64,000 nucleotides of DNA from Bacteroidales bacterium (lineage in GTDB: Bacteria > Bacteroidota > Bacteroidia > Bacteroidales > F082): assembly GCA_017651645.1 (NCBI GenBank), contig JAGCCO010000035.1, positions 1 to 64,000 of the forward strand, written 5' to 3'. Each line of letters opens with the position of its first letter. The stretch's first letter is position 1. The notes beneath the pieces are model-generated. The model did not search any database. It saw only the letters and a program-made list of their open reading frames with translations, and had not been told where the DNA came from. Below are positions 1-7,472 of the stretch, piece after piece. The translations under genes were made by a program, and so were the position numbers.

Positions 1-1
1 C

Positions 2-961
2 GACGTCCTCCTTTCCCGCGACGAAACCTATGCGGACATCACCCCGGTCCGGACGGACAAGAACGGCGTGAGCGCCTTCATCTCCATCATGCGCGGTTGC
101 AACAACGTGTGCTCCTATTGCGTGGTGCCTTACACCCGCGGAGCTGAGCGCTCGCGCGACGCGCATTCCATCGTGCGCGAGGCCTGCGATGTGTTCCAAA
201 AAGGTTACAAGGAAGTGACCCTGTTGGGCCAGAACGTCGACAGCTACCTGTGGAAGACGGCGGAAGAGACTGTGAACTTCGCGGAACTGCTCCGGCGAGT
301 CGCGTCCGTCAGCCCCGAGTTGAGGGTCCGTTTCGCCACCTCCCATCCCAAGGACATCAGCGACGAAGTCATCGAAACGATGGCCGCGTACGACAATATC
401 TGCAAGCACATCCATCTTCCCGTGCAGTCTGGCAGCTCCCGGATGCTTGAGAAGATGCGCCGGAAGTATGACCGGGAATGGTACCTGGAACGGGTCGCCA
501 AGATCCGCAGCGTGATGCCGGACTGCGGCCTCACGACCGATGTCATCGCTGGATTCTGCTCCGAGACGGAAGAGGACCACGCCGCGACGATGAGTCTCAT
601 GGAAGAAGTCGGCTTCGACTGGGCCTTCATGTTCGCCTATTCGGAGCGCCCCGGCACCCTCGCCGCCCGGAACTATCCCGACGACGTTCCCCCCGATGTG
701 AAAACCCGCCGCCTGAACGAAATCATCGACCTCCAGAACCGGAAGTCGCTGGAGAGCTACCGGAAGGACATCGGCAAGCGCTTCACCGTCCTCGTCGAGG
801 GTCCGTCCAAGCGGAATCCCGATGACCTGTGCGGTCGGGCCTCCAACAGCAAGATGTGCGTCTTCCCCGGCGGCGGCCACCGCACGGGCGAGTATGTCGA
901 TGTCCAGGTGGTCGACTGCACCAGCGCCACCCTCATCTGTCAATTGATTGAAAACACATAA
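2..961 (+). CDS. miaB: tRNA-2-methylthio-N6-isopentenyladenosine synthase MiaB (5' truncated by window edge)
   Basis: Radical SAM methylthiotransferase that converts i6A37 of tRNA to ms2i6A37 using two 4Fe-4S clusters. The open frame runs to the window edge, so about 319 C-terminal residues are present and the N-terminal UPF0004 domain with its three cysteines is mostly outside. The radical SAM motif GCNNVCSYC is seen (C33, C37, C40 of the visible part), followed by the conserved VVPYTRG and, at the C-terminus, a TRAM-like RNA-binding segment of about 65 residues starting near [14 protein letters not shown] inside the frame could be mistaken for a start, but family-like sequence ([13 protein letters not shown]) precedes it. 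glpK begins 2 bp after the stop, so the two are probably co-transcribed. RimO is the main alternative, but the cluster spacing and TRAM region fit MiaB better. Confidence 0.93.
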   Translation, partial: DVLLSRDETYADITPVRTDKNGVSAFISIMRGCNNVCSYCVVPYTRGAERSRDAHSIVREACDVFQKGYKEVTLLGQNVDSYLWKTAEETVNFAELLRRVASVSPELRVRFATSHPKDISDEVIETMAAYDNICKHIHLPVQSGSSRMLEKMRRKYDREWYLERVAKIRSVMPDCGLTTDVIAGFCSETEEDHAATMSLMEEVGFDWAFMFAYSERPGTLAARNYPDDVPPDVKTRRLNEIIDLQNRKSLESYRKDIGKRFTVLVEGPSKRNPDDLCGRASNSKMCVFPGGGHRTGEYVDVQVVDCTSATLICQLIENT

Positions 962-963
962 TT

Positions 964-2436
964 ATGGAACAATTCATTCTGGCCCTGGACCAGGGAACCA
1001 GCTCCTCCCGGGCCATCGTCTTTGACCACGAAGGCAACATCCGCTCCACTGCCCAGATGGAGTTTACCCAGTATTTCCCGAAACCGGGCTGGGTCGAGCA
1101 TAACCCCATGGAAATCTGGTCCTCCGAGGCCGCCGTCATCGCCGAAGCCATCACCAAGATCGGCATCAACGGCAAGGACATCGCCGGCATCGGCATCACC
1201 AACCAGCGCGAGACTACCATCGTGTGGGATGCGGAAACCGGCGAGCCGGTGTACAACGCCATCGTGTGGCAGGACCGCCGCACGTCCGAGTTCTGCGATA
1301 CCCTCCGCGACAAGGCCGATTTCATCCGCCAGAAGACGGGCCTCATCATCGACGCCTACTTCTCAGGTACCAAGATCCGCTGGATCCTGGACAACGTCCC
1401 CGGCGCGCGGGAGAAGGCCGAGGCGGGCAAGCTCCGCTTCGGTACCGTGGATAGCTGGCTTGTGTGGCAGCTCACCCGCGGCGAGGTCCATGTGACCGAC
1501 GTCTCCAACGCCTCCCGGACGATGCTGTTCAACATCAACACGCTGGAATGGGACAAGGAACTCCTGGAACTCCTGAATGTCCCTGCGTCCATGATGCCGG
1601 AAGTCCGCTCCAGTTCCGAGGTGTACGGGGTTACCAAGACCACCATCTTCGCCCATGAAGTCCCCATCGGCGGTATCGCCGGCGACCAGCAGGCAGCCCT
1701 CTTCGGCCAGATGTGCACCGAGCCCGGCTCCGTGAAGAATACCTACGGCACCGGCTGCTTCCTCCTGATGAACACGGGAGAAAAGCCCATCCTCTCCCGC
1801 AACAACCTCCTCACCACTGTCGCCTGGAAGATCGGCGACAAGGTCAATTATGCCCTGGAAGGCTCCATCTTTGTGGGTGGCTCCGTCGTCCAGTGGCTCC
1901 GCGACGGTCTCGGCATCATCCGGAGTTCCTCCGAAATCGAAGGCCTGGCCTCGACAGTCGAGGACAACGGCGGTGTCTACTTCGTCCCGGCCCTTACCGG
2001 CATGGGCGCCCCCTACTGGGACCAGTATGCCCATGGTACCATCTGCGGCATCACCCGCGGCACCACGGCGGCCCACATTGCCCGTGCGGCGCTCGAAGGC
2101 ATCGCTTTCCAGACGATGGACATCGTCGGGGCGATGGAGAAGGACGCCGGCGTGAAACTCTCCGAACTGAAAGTGGACGGCGGCGCCTCCCGCAACAACC
2201 TCATGATGCAGTTCCAGGCTGATATCCTGGACACCTCGGTCATCCGCCCGAAGGTTACCGAAACCACGGCAATGGGCGCCTGCTATCTCGCGGGCCTTGC
2301 CGTCGGCTTCTGGTCCTCCCTGGACGAAATCAAGGCCCAGTGGCAGGCGGAGCATGTCTTCGCGCCCTCCGGCGCCGACACCGCCGCCCTCAAGGCCGGC
2401 TGGGCCGATGCGATATCCCGGACCCTGAGCAAATAG
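964..2436 (+). CDS. glpK: Glycerol kinase GlpK
   Basis: Cytoplasmic FGGY-family kinase that phosphorylates glycerol to sn-glycerol-3-phosphate with ATP. At 490 residues it has the usual family length. The N-terminal phosphate-binding loop [12 protein letters not shown] is at residues 6-17, the family stretch [12 protein letters not shown] lies past the middle, and the second ATPase-fold signature ([16 protein letters not shown]) is near residue 400. The ATG lies immediately after the miaB stop. glpF follows, giving an uptake-plus-trapping pair for glycerol. The product could also feed the CDP-glycerol-like chemistry suggested by the TagD and TagF homologues at 47.0 and 53.6 kb, which is inference only. 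Confidence 0.97.
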   Translation: MEQFILALDQGTSSSRAIVFDHEGNIRSTAQMEFTQYFPKPGWVEHNPMEIWSSEAAVIAEAITKIGINGKDIAGIGITNQRETTIVWDAETGEPVYNAIVWQDRRTSEFCDTLRDKADFIRQKTGLIIDAYFSGTKIRWILDNVPGAREKAEAGKLRFGTVDSWLVWQLTRGEVHVTDVSNASRTMLFNINTLEWDKELLELLNVPASMMPEVRSSSEVYGVTKTTIFAHEVPIGGIAGDQQAALFGQMCTEPGSVKNTYGTGCFLLMNTGEKPILSRNNLLTTVAWKIGDKVNYALEGSIFVGGSVVQWLRDGLGIIRSSSEIEGLASTVEDNGGVYFVPALTGMGAPYWDQYAHGTICGITRGTTAAHIARAALEGIAFQTMDIVGAMEKDAGVKLSELKVDGGASRNNLMMQFQADILDTSVIRPKVTETTAMGACYLAGLAVGFWSSLDEIKAQWQAEHVFAPSGADTAALKAGWADAISRTLSK

Positions 2437-2439
2437 CTG

Positions 2440-2490
2440 GTCATTTCGAACGAAGTAATTTTGTCATTTCGAGCGAAGTCGAGAAATCTA
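2440..2490 (+). repeat. Two copies of a short GTCATTTCGARCGAAGT repeat
   Basis: Two near-identical 17-bp copies (2440-2456 and 2463-2479, differing by one base) lie between glpK and glpF, the second continuing into CGAGAAATCT. The sequence resembles intergenic REP-type elements common in Bacteroidota genomes. It happens to be open in the glpF frame and produces a spurious N-terminal extension. Confidence 0.6.
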
Positions 2491-2502
2491 AACTCATACA
2501 CT

Positions 2503-3246
2503 ATGCACCTCAACCCCTACATCTTCGAATTCATCGGCACCCTGGTCCTGGTGCTCTTCGGTGACGGCGTGTGCGCCGCCTGCTCCCTCAACAAGTCCAA
2601 GGCGAAAGGCGGCGGTTGGGTCGTGATCGCCCTCGCGTGGGGCCTCGCCGTGATGATGGGCGTACTCGTCGCCGGCCCCGTCTCCGGAGCGCACCTGAAT
2701 CCGGCTGTCACCCTGGGCCTCGCTATCGCCGGCAAGTTCGCCTGGAGCCAGGTCCTCGGCTACTGCGTCGCCCAGATGCTGGGCGGTTTCGTAGGCGCCC
2801 TGCTGGTCTATGTGTTCTACAAGGATCACTACAAGGCCACTTCCGACGAACCCGATACCATGCTTGGCACCTTCTGCACCATGCCGGCCATCTGGAATCC
2901 CTGGCGGAACTTCCTCTCCGAACTCATCGCCACTACGATGCTGGTGTTCATCATCCTGGCCATCGGTTTCGAGGGCAACGCCTTCCAGATTGGCGGTGCG
3001 CCCGCTTCCACCGGTGCCATCGGCGCCTGGCCGGTCACCTGCCTGATCATGGCCCTGGGCATGTCCCTCGGCGGAACCACCGGCTACGCGATGAATCCGG
3101 CGCGCGACCTCAGTCCTCGCTGCGCCCATGCCGTCCTGCCGATCCCCGGCAAGCGCGACAGTGGCTGGAACTACAGCTGGGTCCCCGTCGCCGGACCGAT
3201 GCTCGGCGCCTGCCTCGCCGCCGGCCTCTTCCTGTTGGTGTTCTAA
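2503..3246 (+). CDS. glpF: Aquaglyceroporin (MIP family) GlpF
   Basis: Glycerol facilitator of the inner membrane, about 247 residues with six hydrophobic segments. Both MIP half-helix motifs are present: HLNPA around residue 66 and NPARD around residue 198. The Asp after the second NPAR is the usual mark of glycerol-conducting rather than water-selective channels. The ATG at this position (MHLNPYIFEFIG) is chosen because the frame further upstream only translates the REP-like repeat. glpK lies just upstream, so the pair forms a glycerol uptake and phosphorylation unit. A strong hairpin terminator lies about 20 bp after the stop. Confidence 0.93.
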   Translation: MHLNPYIFEFIGTLVLVLFGDGVCAACSLNKSKAKGGGWVVIALAWGLAVMMGVLVAGPVSGAHLNPAVTLGLAIAGKFAWSQVLGYCVAQMLGGFVGALLVYVFYKDHYKATSDEPDTMLGTFCTMPAIWNPWRNFLSELIATTMLVFIILAIGFEGNAFQIGGAPASTGAIGAWPVTCLIMALGMSLGGTTGYAMNPARDLSPRCAHAVLPIPGKRDSGWNYSWVPVAGPMLGACLAAGLFLLVF

Positions 3247-3264
3247 GCGGAAAACAAAGCAAAG

Positions 3265-3297
3265 AAAAGGGCGAAACCAGTCGGTTTCGCCCTTTTT
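3265..3297 (+). terminator. Rho-independent terminator after glpF
   Basis: A perfect 10-bp stem GGGCGAAACC / GGTTTCGCCC with a 4-base AGTC loop is flanked by AAAA on the left and TTTTT on the right. It can therefore act on both strands, ending the miaB-glpK-glpF transcript and possibly read-through coming from the rpoN side. Confidence 0.9.
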
Positions 3298-3317
3298 CAC
3301 CTTCAGCCAGGAGAAAA

Positions 3318-3514
3318 AGTGCAGAGTAACCTGTTTCACACTTATGTCGCAGGGAAAAGGAGGGAAAAGTGTGAAACAAGGGATTCTTACACTTTTATGA
3401 GCCGATAACTCCCGGCCGGAGCACTAAAGAGTGCAGAATGGGCGGGGTTGCACTTATGTCGCCGGGAAATGAAGGGAAAAGTGTGAAACAAGGGGTTCAT
3501 ACACTTTTATGAGC
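3318..3514. repeat. Two direct copies of an 85-bp unit containing an inverted repeat
   Basis: Units at 3318-3402 and 3430-3514 match at about 70 of 85 positions by eye. Divergence is concentrated in bases 11-20, while the last 15 bases and GTGTGAAACAAGG are identical. In unit 1 the arms TTTCACACTT (3334-3343) and AAGTGTGAAA (3367-3376) are perfect inverted repeats, so an RNA or single strand could fold. No gene is seen in this stretch between the convergent glpF and rpoN. Confidence 0.7.
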
Positions 3515-3516
3515 AG

Positions 3517-3622
3517 GGATTCCCGGTCGTGGCCAGGAATGACTCGGCGAAGGGACAACCGGGAATGACGCGACGAAGGTTCAGCCAGGAATGACGAGGC
3601 GAAGGGACATCCGGGAATGACG
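3517..3622. repeat. Tandem 26-bp REP-like repeat with a palindromic end unit
   Basis: Three consecutive 26-bp units (3545-3570, 3571-3596, 3597-3622) share the pattern CGAAGG-N6-CNGGAATGACG. They follow a related palindromic piece, ATTCCCGGTCGTGGCCAGGAAT. The complementary strand reads GTCATTCCYGG, the same family as the palindrome found inside wecB. The array ends 3 bp before the rpoN stop codon. Confidence 0.7.
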
Positions 3623-3625
3623 AAA

Positions 3626-5092
3626 TCAGAGTTCCCTCCGCAGGCGGGCCTTGGGGATGTCCAGCTGGGCGCGGTATTTGGCGATGGTGCGGCGGGCGAC
3701 TTTGTAGCCCTTGGCGGTGAGGGCGTCCACGAGGTCATCGTCGGTGAGGGGGTTGTGCTTGTCCTCATTGTCCACCAGGTCACGGAGGACCTTCTTGATT
3801 TCCCGGGTGGAGACTTCCTCACCCTCACTGTTTTCCAGGCCCTCGGAGAAGAAGTACTTGAGCGGGAATACGCCGAAGTGCGTCTCGATCCACTTGCTGT
3901 TTACCACACGGGAGATGGTGGAGATGTCGAAGCCGGTACGCTCGGCAATGTCCTTCAGGACCATCGGTTTCAGGGAGGATTCGTCCCCGTCGATGAAATA
4001 GTCGTGCTGGTACTCGATGATGGCCCGCATCGTGCTCTCCAGGGTGTTCTGGCGCTGGCGGAGGGCCTCGATGAACCACTTCGCAGCGGCTATCTTCTGG
4101 CCCACGAACGTGGCTGCATCCTTCTGGGAACGGTCTGTCGAGTACTTGCCGTTCTCCATGATCTCGGCATAGCGGCGGTTGATGCGGAGTTCGGGGATGG
4201 AGAAACGAGGCATAGACAGGATCAGTTCTCCGTTCTCGTAGTCCAGCCGGAAGTCGGGGACGATCTGCTGGGCCTGGTCGGCGTAGCTGTCGTCAATCTG
4301 GCCGCCGGGGGAAGGATTGAGCTTCTTGATCTCGTCCAGGACGGCCTTGAGCTGGTCGGCGTCCAAGTGGAAACGGGTCATCAGCTTCGGGAACTGGCGT
4401 CCCTTGAACTCGTTGAAACCGTCGCGGAGGATGCGGACGGCATTGGCCACGGCCGGCGTCTGCTTCTTGTCCTCCAGTTGGATGAGGAGGCACTCGCGGA
4501 GGTCGCGGGCGCCCACGCCGGAAGGTTCGAACTGCTGGATGACCTTGAGCATCGCCTCCACCTCTTCGGCATCGGTGGTGATACCCGCACGGAAGGCGAG
4601 GTCGTCCACCAACGATTCGATATCGCGGCGGAGGTAACCGTCGTCGTCCAGGCTGCCGATGATGAAGTTGGCGACGGCGCGCTGATGCTCGGTCAGGTTC
4701 CGATAGCCCAGCTGCTCCTGGAGGCTCTGGGTGAAGCTTTGCTTGACAGAGAAGGTATTGTACTCGGGGCGTTCGTCCTTGCCCCAGTTGTTTACGGAAC
4801 GGTTGTAGTACGGGGTGGGATCGTCATCGTCCGAGTAGGAGTTGTAGTTCTCCTCGAGGGAGCCGCCGCTGTTCTCGCGGTCTTCTACCTCGGAGATGGA
4901 CATATCACGGGGCTCGTCCGAATCGCCGCCGGAAGTGGGCGAATCGTCGATGACCGGATTGTCATTCAACACCTCACGGACATGCTGCTCCAGCGCCTGC
5001 ACCGGCATCTCGATCAGCTTGATAGTCTGGATCTGGAGCGGCGAGAGCTTCTGCTGAAGCTTCTGTTCAAGTCCCTGTTTGACCGTGGGCAT
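3626..5092 (-). CDS. rpoN: RNA polymerase sigma-54 factor RpoN
   Basis: Alternative sigma factor that directs RNA polymerase to -24/-12 promoters and needs AAA+ activators. It has 488 residues, normal for the family. The N-terminal Gln/Leu-rich activator-interacting region (KLQQKLSPLQIQTIKLIEM) is followed by an acidic linker (residues about 50-105) and the core-binding and HTH regions. The C-terminal RpoN box ARRTIAKYR is near residue 466. It is the third gene of a minus-strand operon, starting 3 bp after the SPOR protein stop. No enhancer-binding activator is encoded in the window. Confidence 0.96.
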   Translation of the reverse strand: MPTVKQGLEQKLQQKLSPLQIQTIKLIEMPVQALEQHVREVLNDNPVIDDSPTSGGDSDEPRDMSISEVEDRENSGGSLEENYNSYSDDDDPTPYYNRSVNNWGKDERPEYNTFSVKQSFTQSLQEQLGYRNLTEHQRAVANFIIGSLDDDGYLRRDIESLVDDLAFRAGITTDAEEVEAMLKVIQQFEPSGVGARDLRECLLIQLEDKKQTPAVANAVRILRDGFNEFKGRQFPKLMTRFHLDADQLKAVLDEIKKLNPSPGGQIDDSYADQAQQIVPDFRLDYENGELILSMPRFSIPELRINRRYAEIMENGKYSTDRSQKDAATFVGQKIAAAKWFIEALRQRQNTLESTMRAIIEYQHDYFIDGDESSLKPMVLKDIAERTGFDISTISRVVNSKWIETHFGVFPLKYFFSEGLENSEGEEVSTREIKKVLRDLVDNEDKHNPLTDDDLVDALTAKGYKVARRTIAKYRAQLDIPKARLRREL

Positions 5093-5095
5093 AGC

Positions 5096-5566
5096 CTATC
5101 TCGGATAATTGATCGTCTCCCGGAGGATGATGGCGGTGGGATAGGCCCCCTTAAGCGAATGGTAGATCTTCAGCGCCTCGTCCTTGGTCCGGAAATCCCC
5201 GACGCATACCTTGAAGTTCGGGCTCTCGAAAGTCCGATATACGCCGATGCCCGGATAAGCACCGGAAATGGACCGGGCAATGGCCTCGGAGCGGTTCCGC
5301 GCGTTCTGGCCGTTTTCGAAATAGACACGGATGCGGTAGCCGGTGAGCTTCTTGGATGCGTTGTTGGACACATAATTGTCGAAGGCAGTACGCATCGACC
5401 GGCTCTGGTTCACGGTAACGCCGGAGCCCAGCACGGACAGGATGTTCCGCCCCATCAGGGTGGAGTCCACCTGCGCGGAGCCGTTGTCCACCCGGTATTC
5501 CTGCGCCCGGAGCGCCAGGCTCGGAAGCAGGGCGAGAAGGAGTATGACCAATAATCTTTTCATCAT
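5096..5566 (-). CDS. SPOR-domain periplasmic protein
   Basis: About 156 residues. The start (MMKRLLVILLLALLPSLALRA) is a clear Sec signal peptide, probably cleaved near LRAQE. The ATG begins 1 bp after the preceding gene's stop. The mature protein ends in a SPOR-like domain (residues about 80-155: IRVYFENGQNARNRSEA, then VCVGDFRTKDEALKIYHSL), a fold that binds denuded peptidoglycan glycan strands. Likely role: cell-envelope or septal peptidoglycan binding. The placement between a lipoprotein and rpoN gives no further clue. Confidence 0.8.
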   Translation of the reverse strand: MMKRLLVILLLALLPSLALRAQEYRVDNGSAQVDSTLMGRNILSVLGSGVTVNQSRSMRTAFDNYVSNNASKKLTGYRIRVYFENGQNARNRSEAIARSISGAYPGIGVYRTFESPNFKVCVGDFRTKDEALKIYHSLKGAYPTAIILRETINYPR

Positions 5567-5567
5567 G

Positions 5568-6041
5568 CTATTGACTGAACTGGGACAGGTCGAGGCCATT
5601 GAAGGTCAGGACGGTTCCTTTCCCACCCTTCAGGCTCACCCGTAGTTTCACATCGGCCGTCAAGCCTTCCATCGACCGCCGCGCCGCGATGGCGAGCAGG
5701 TCCAGCAGCGAGACCTTGTCCGACAGGACGGCCGTACAGGGCAGTTCATAGACCTGCACACTCCGAGCCTGGACGGGCAATTCCCCGGCCGTAAAGTGGG
5801 CGATTTCCCGGTCGTAATGCTTGACGACGCCGGAAACGTCCTGCACCGTGAAAGAGATGGAAGGATTGTCCAAGCCGAGAAGCAGGACGGCATCCATCGA
5901 CCGGGCGGAGGTGGGGACCAGATACTTGACACCAATCGACGTCACGCTCAGATCTTTGATCTTCGCGACGTCGCAACTCCAAAGGCCCGCGAAGGCCCCG
6001 AGGAGCAGGGCACAGATCCCGATTTTCCGCAAAAACTTCAT
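5568..6041 (-). CDS. LEA-2-like lipoprotein
   Basis: About 157 residues, starting at MKFLRKIGICALLLG. The signal peptide ends in a lipobox-like GLWSC, so it is probably a lipoprotein. The rest (VKYLVPTSARSMDAVLLLGL, DNPSISFTVQDVSG) resembles the LEA type 2 / WHy-like beta-sandwich proteins of Bacteroidota, in which a run on natural duplicates of paired strands surrounds a DNP motif. Molecular role unknown. First gene of the lipoprotein-SPOR-rpoN operon, with a TATCTTTG box 23 bp upstream. An upstream ATG would add 16 residues that do not look like a signal peptide. Confidence 0.6.
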   Translation of the reverse strand: MKFLRKIGICALLLGAFAGLWSCDVAKIKDLSVTSIGVKYLVPTSARSMDAVLLLGLDNPSISFTVQDVSGVVKHYDREIAHFTAGELPVQARSVQVYELPCTAVLSDKVSLLDLLAIAARRSMEGLTADVKLRVSLKGGKGTVLTFNGLDLSQFSQ

Positions 6042-6064
6042 CCCTTCAACGATGCAATAATATA

Positions 6065-6072
6065 CAAAGATA
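6065..6072 (-). promoter_or_regulatory. Candidate -7 box for the lipoprotein-SPOR-rpoN operon
   Basis: TATCTTTG on the minus strand matches the Bacteroidota -7 consensus TAnnTTTG and lies 23 bp before the ATG. A clear TTTG at -33 is not seen. The box sits just after the AraC stop codon. Confidence 0.55.
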
Positions 6073-6081
6073 GCAATTTTC

Positions 6082-6960
6082 TCAGACAATCACCTTGTTC
6101 TTCTTGTACATCGCCCGGAATTCCCGCGGCGTCACCCCGCGCTTGGCCTTGAAGATGCGGTTGAAATTGGACAGGTTGTTGAAGCCGCAGTCATAGCAGA
6201 TTTCGGAGATGTTCCGGGTCGTGTCCACGAGCATGCGGGCCGCATTGCCCAACTTGATGTCGATCAAGTAGTCCGACAGTGTGCGCCCGGTACGAAGCTT
6301 GAAGAACCGGCTGAAGGCCGATGGGCTCATTCCCACCATATCGGCCAATTCAGACAGATGCACGGTTTCCGTGTAATGCTCATCGATGTACTGCTTCACC
6401 TTCAAGATACGGCGGCTCTCCGAACTCTTCGCCGCGTGCGCGAAAGAGGTGCTTGCAAGCACCCGCGCGCCCTCCGACGAAGCCAACTCGTTGAGCAGTA
6501 GCAGAAACTGCAGGAACTGCCGGAAACGGTCCTTCTGAGATGGGAGGGTGTCAATGAGATGATAGACTTTTACGATAGCGGACAACGGGAAAGCCAGGCC
6601 GTGCTCCGCCTGCTGCAGCATCCGCCGAATCCCGGCGAACTGATTCTTCGCCAGCTGTTCCGGCGAGAACATGTCACGGGGGAACTGGATCGTGATTTCC
6701 CGAATATCCATGGAATGGCAGTCCCCTTGCTCCCAGGCGTGCTCCAAGTCGTCGCTGCAGACGAGCACAAGGTCATAGTCCCCGATCGTCTCCACGCTGT
6801 CCCCTACGATGCGACGCACCCCGGCGCCGCCCTCGATGAAGTTCAGCTCGAACTCCTTGTGCTGGTGCACCGGATAGGTGAATTCGGTCTTGTGCCGCTC
6901 TACGATGTAGAAGAAGTCCTTCTCGGAGAGGGGGGTGATTTCGTTCAGTACGTCGCTCAT
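6082..6960 (-). CDS. AraC-family transcriptional regulator with cupin sensor domain
   Basis: 292 residues. The N-terminal half is a cupin-type ligand-binding domain (YPVHQHKEFELNFIEGG at about residues 29-45). The C-terminal 100 residues carry two helix-turn-helices of AraC type: LSELADMVGMSPSAFSRFFK, then ISEICYDCGFNNLSNFNRIF and the closing GVTPREFR. Ligand and targets are unknown. It is transcribed away from the upxY-like gene, with 38 bp between the two start codons, so it may regulate that gene or itself. Its own -7 box lies 3 bases before the ATG, suggesting a leaderless mRNA. Confidence 0.9.
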   Translation of the reverse strand: MSDVLNEITPLSEKDFFYIVERHKTEFTYPVHQHKEFELNFIEGGAGVRRIVGDSVETIGDYDLVLVCSDDLEHAWEQGDCHSMDIREITIQFPRDMFSPEQLAKNQFAGIRRMLQQAEHGLAFPLSAIVKVYHLIDTLPSQKDRFRQFLQFLLLLNELASSEGARVLASTSFAHAAKSSESRRILKVKQYIDEHYTETVHLSELADMVGMSPSAFSRFFKLRTGRTLSDYLIDIKLGNAARMLVDTTRNISEICYDCGFNNLSNFNRIFKAKRGVTPREFRAMYKKNKVIV

Positions 6961-6963
6961 GGA

Positions 6964-6972
6964 GCAAAGATA
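6964..6972 (-). promoter_or_regulatory. -7 box of the araC-like gene
   Basis: TATCTTTGC on the minus strand, an exact match to TAnnTTTGC, ends 3 bases before the ATG. With the usual start-site spacing the transcript would be leaderless or nearly so. Confidence 0.65.
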
Positions 6973-6984
6973 CGAAAAAATGAC

Positions 6985-6993
6985 TACCTTTGC
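6985..6993 (+). promoter_or_regulatory. -7 box of the upxY-like gene
   Basis: TACCTTTGC matches TAnnTTTGC and ends 5 bases before the ATG, again implying a leaderless transcript. It is back to back with the divergent araC box, with 12 bases between them. A TTTG at -33 is not visible, so activation by a regulator is possible. Confidence 0.55.
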
Positions 6994-6998
6994 ACAAC

Positions 6999-7472
6999 AT
7001 GGAATCCGCCTCCCATATCAGTTGGTTTGTCGTCATCACCCGATGGGGGCAGTGGAAAAAGATCTCCGAGCGGCTCTCTTTCCTGCGGATCCGGCACTTC
7101 ATTCCATCGACCTATAATACCCTCGTGTTTTTCCGGACGGACAAAGAACGGGCCTTGAATCTGGTCAATGCCGGGGAGGTGAAAGGGCGCTTCATCGTGG
7201 ACCACAGCACCCGGTCCATCCTGGAAGTCCCCGAAAAACAGATGGAAGCCTTCATCAAGGTCGTATCAGAGTATCCGGATACGCCCGTGACTTCCGAGTT
7301 CCCGATTACGAAGGGAACCCGCGTCAGAGTGGTACGTGGACCTTTAAAGGGTATTGAAGGAGAAGTGGAAGAAACCCCGAACGGGGTTCAACTGGTCGTG
7401 GGAATCCAGTCGGTGATCTGTGCGAAGATTACGATTGGAAGGGGGGATGTGGTGCCTATAGATACCCCTTGA
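6999..7472 (+). CDS. upxY: UpxY-like NusG-paralogue transcription antiterminator
   Basis: About 157 residues. The N-terminal NGN domain starts with ISWFVVITRWGQWKKISERL. The C-terminal KOW-type segment holds GTRVRVVRGPLKGIEGEVEE at about residues 107-126. The length and the short, divergent NGN domain match the UpxY group that allows RNA polymerase to finish long capsule operons in Bacteroides. An ATG is preferred over the upstream TTG. Unlike classic upxY, it is not the first gene of the capsule operon. It is convergent with the last gene of that operon and overlaps its 3' end by 17 bp. No UpxZ partner was seen. LoaP or RfaH-like function is the alternative. Confidence 0.82.
   Translation: MESASHISWFVVITRWGQWKKISERLSFLRIRHFIPSTYNTLVFFRTDKERALNLVNAGEVKGRFIVDHSTRSILEVPEKQMEAFIKVVSEYPDTPVTSEFPITKGTRVRVVRGPLKGIEGEVEETPNGVQLVVGIQSVICAKITIGRGDVVPIDTP

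Noticed and set aside
1363..2355. 330-codon open frame antisense to glpK
   Set aside because: Shadow of a strongly conserved glycerol kinase; no family similarity in the translation.
2461..2502. Longer GlpF N-terminus starting with TTG
   Set aside because: These codons translate the REP-like repeat and are unlike any MIP protein; the ATG at 2503 gives a normal start.
2494..3339. 281-codon open frame antisense to glpF
   Set aside because: Runs through the terminator and the glpF gene, His/Gly-rich low-complexity translation, no start context.
3545..3622. CRISPR-like array
   Set aside because: Units are contiguous 26-bp tandem repeats without unique spacers and no cas genes are near.
3617..5554. 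645-codon open frame on the plus strand
   Set aside because: It is antisense to rpoN and the SPOR gene; GC-rich codon bias of rpoN leaves the opposite strand open. The translation shows no recognisable domain.
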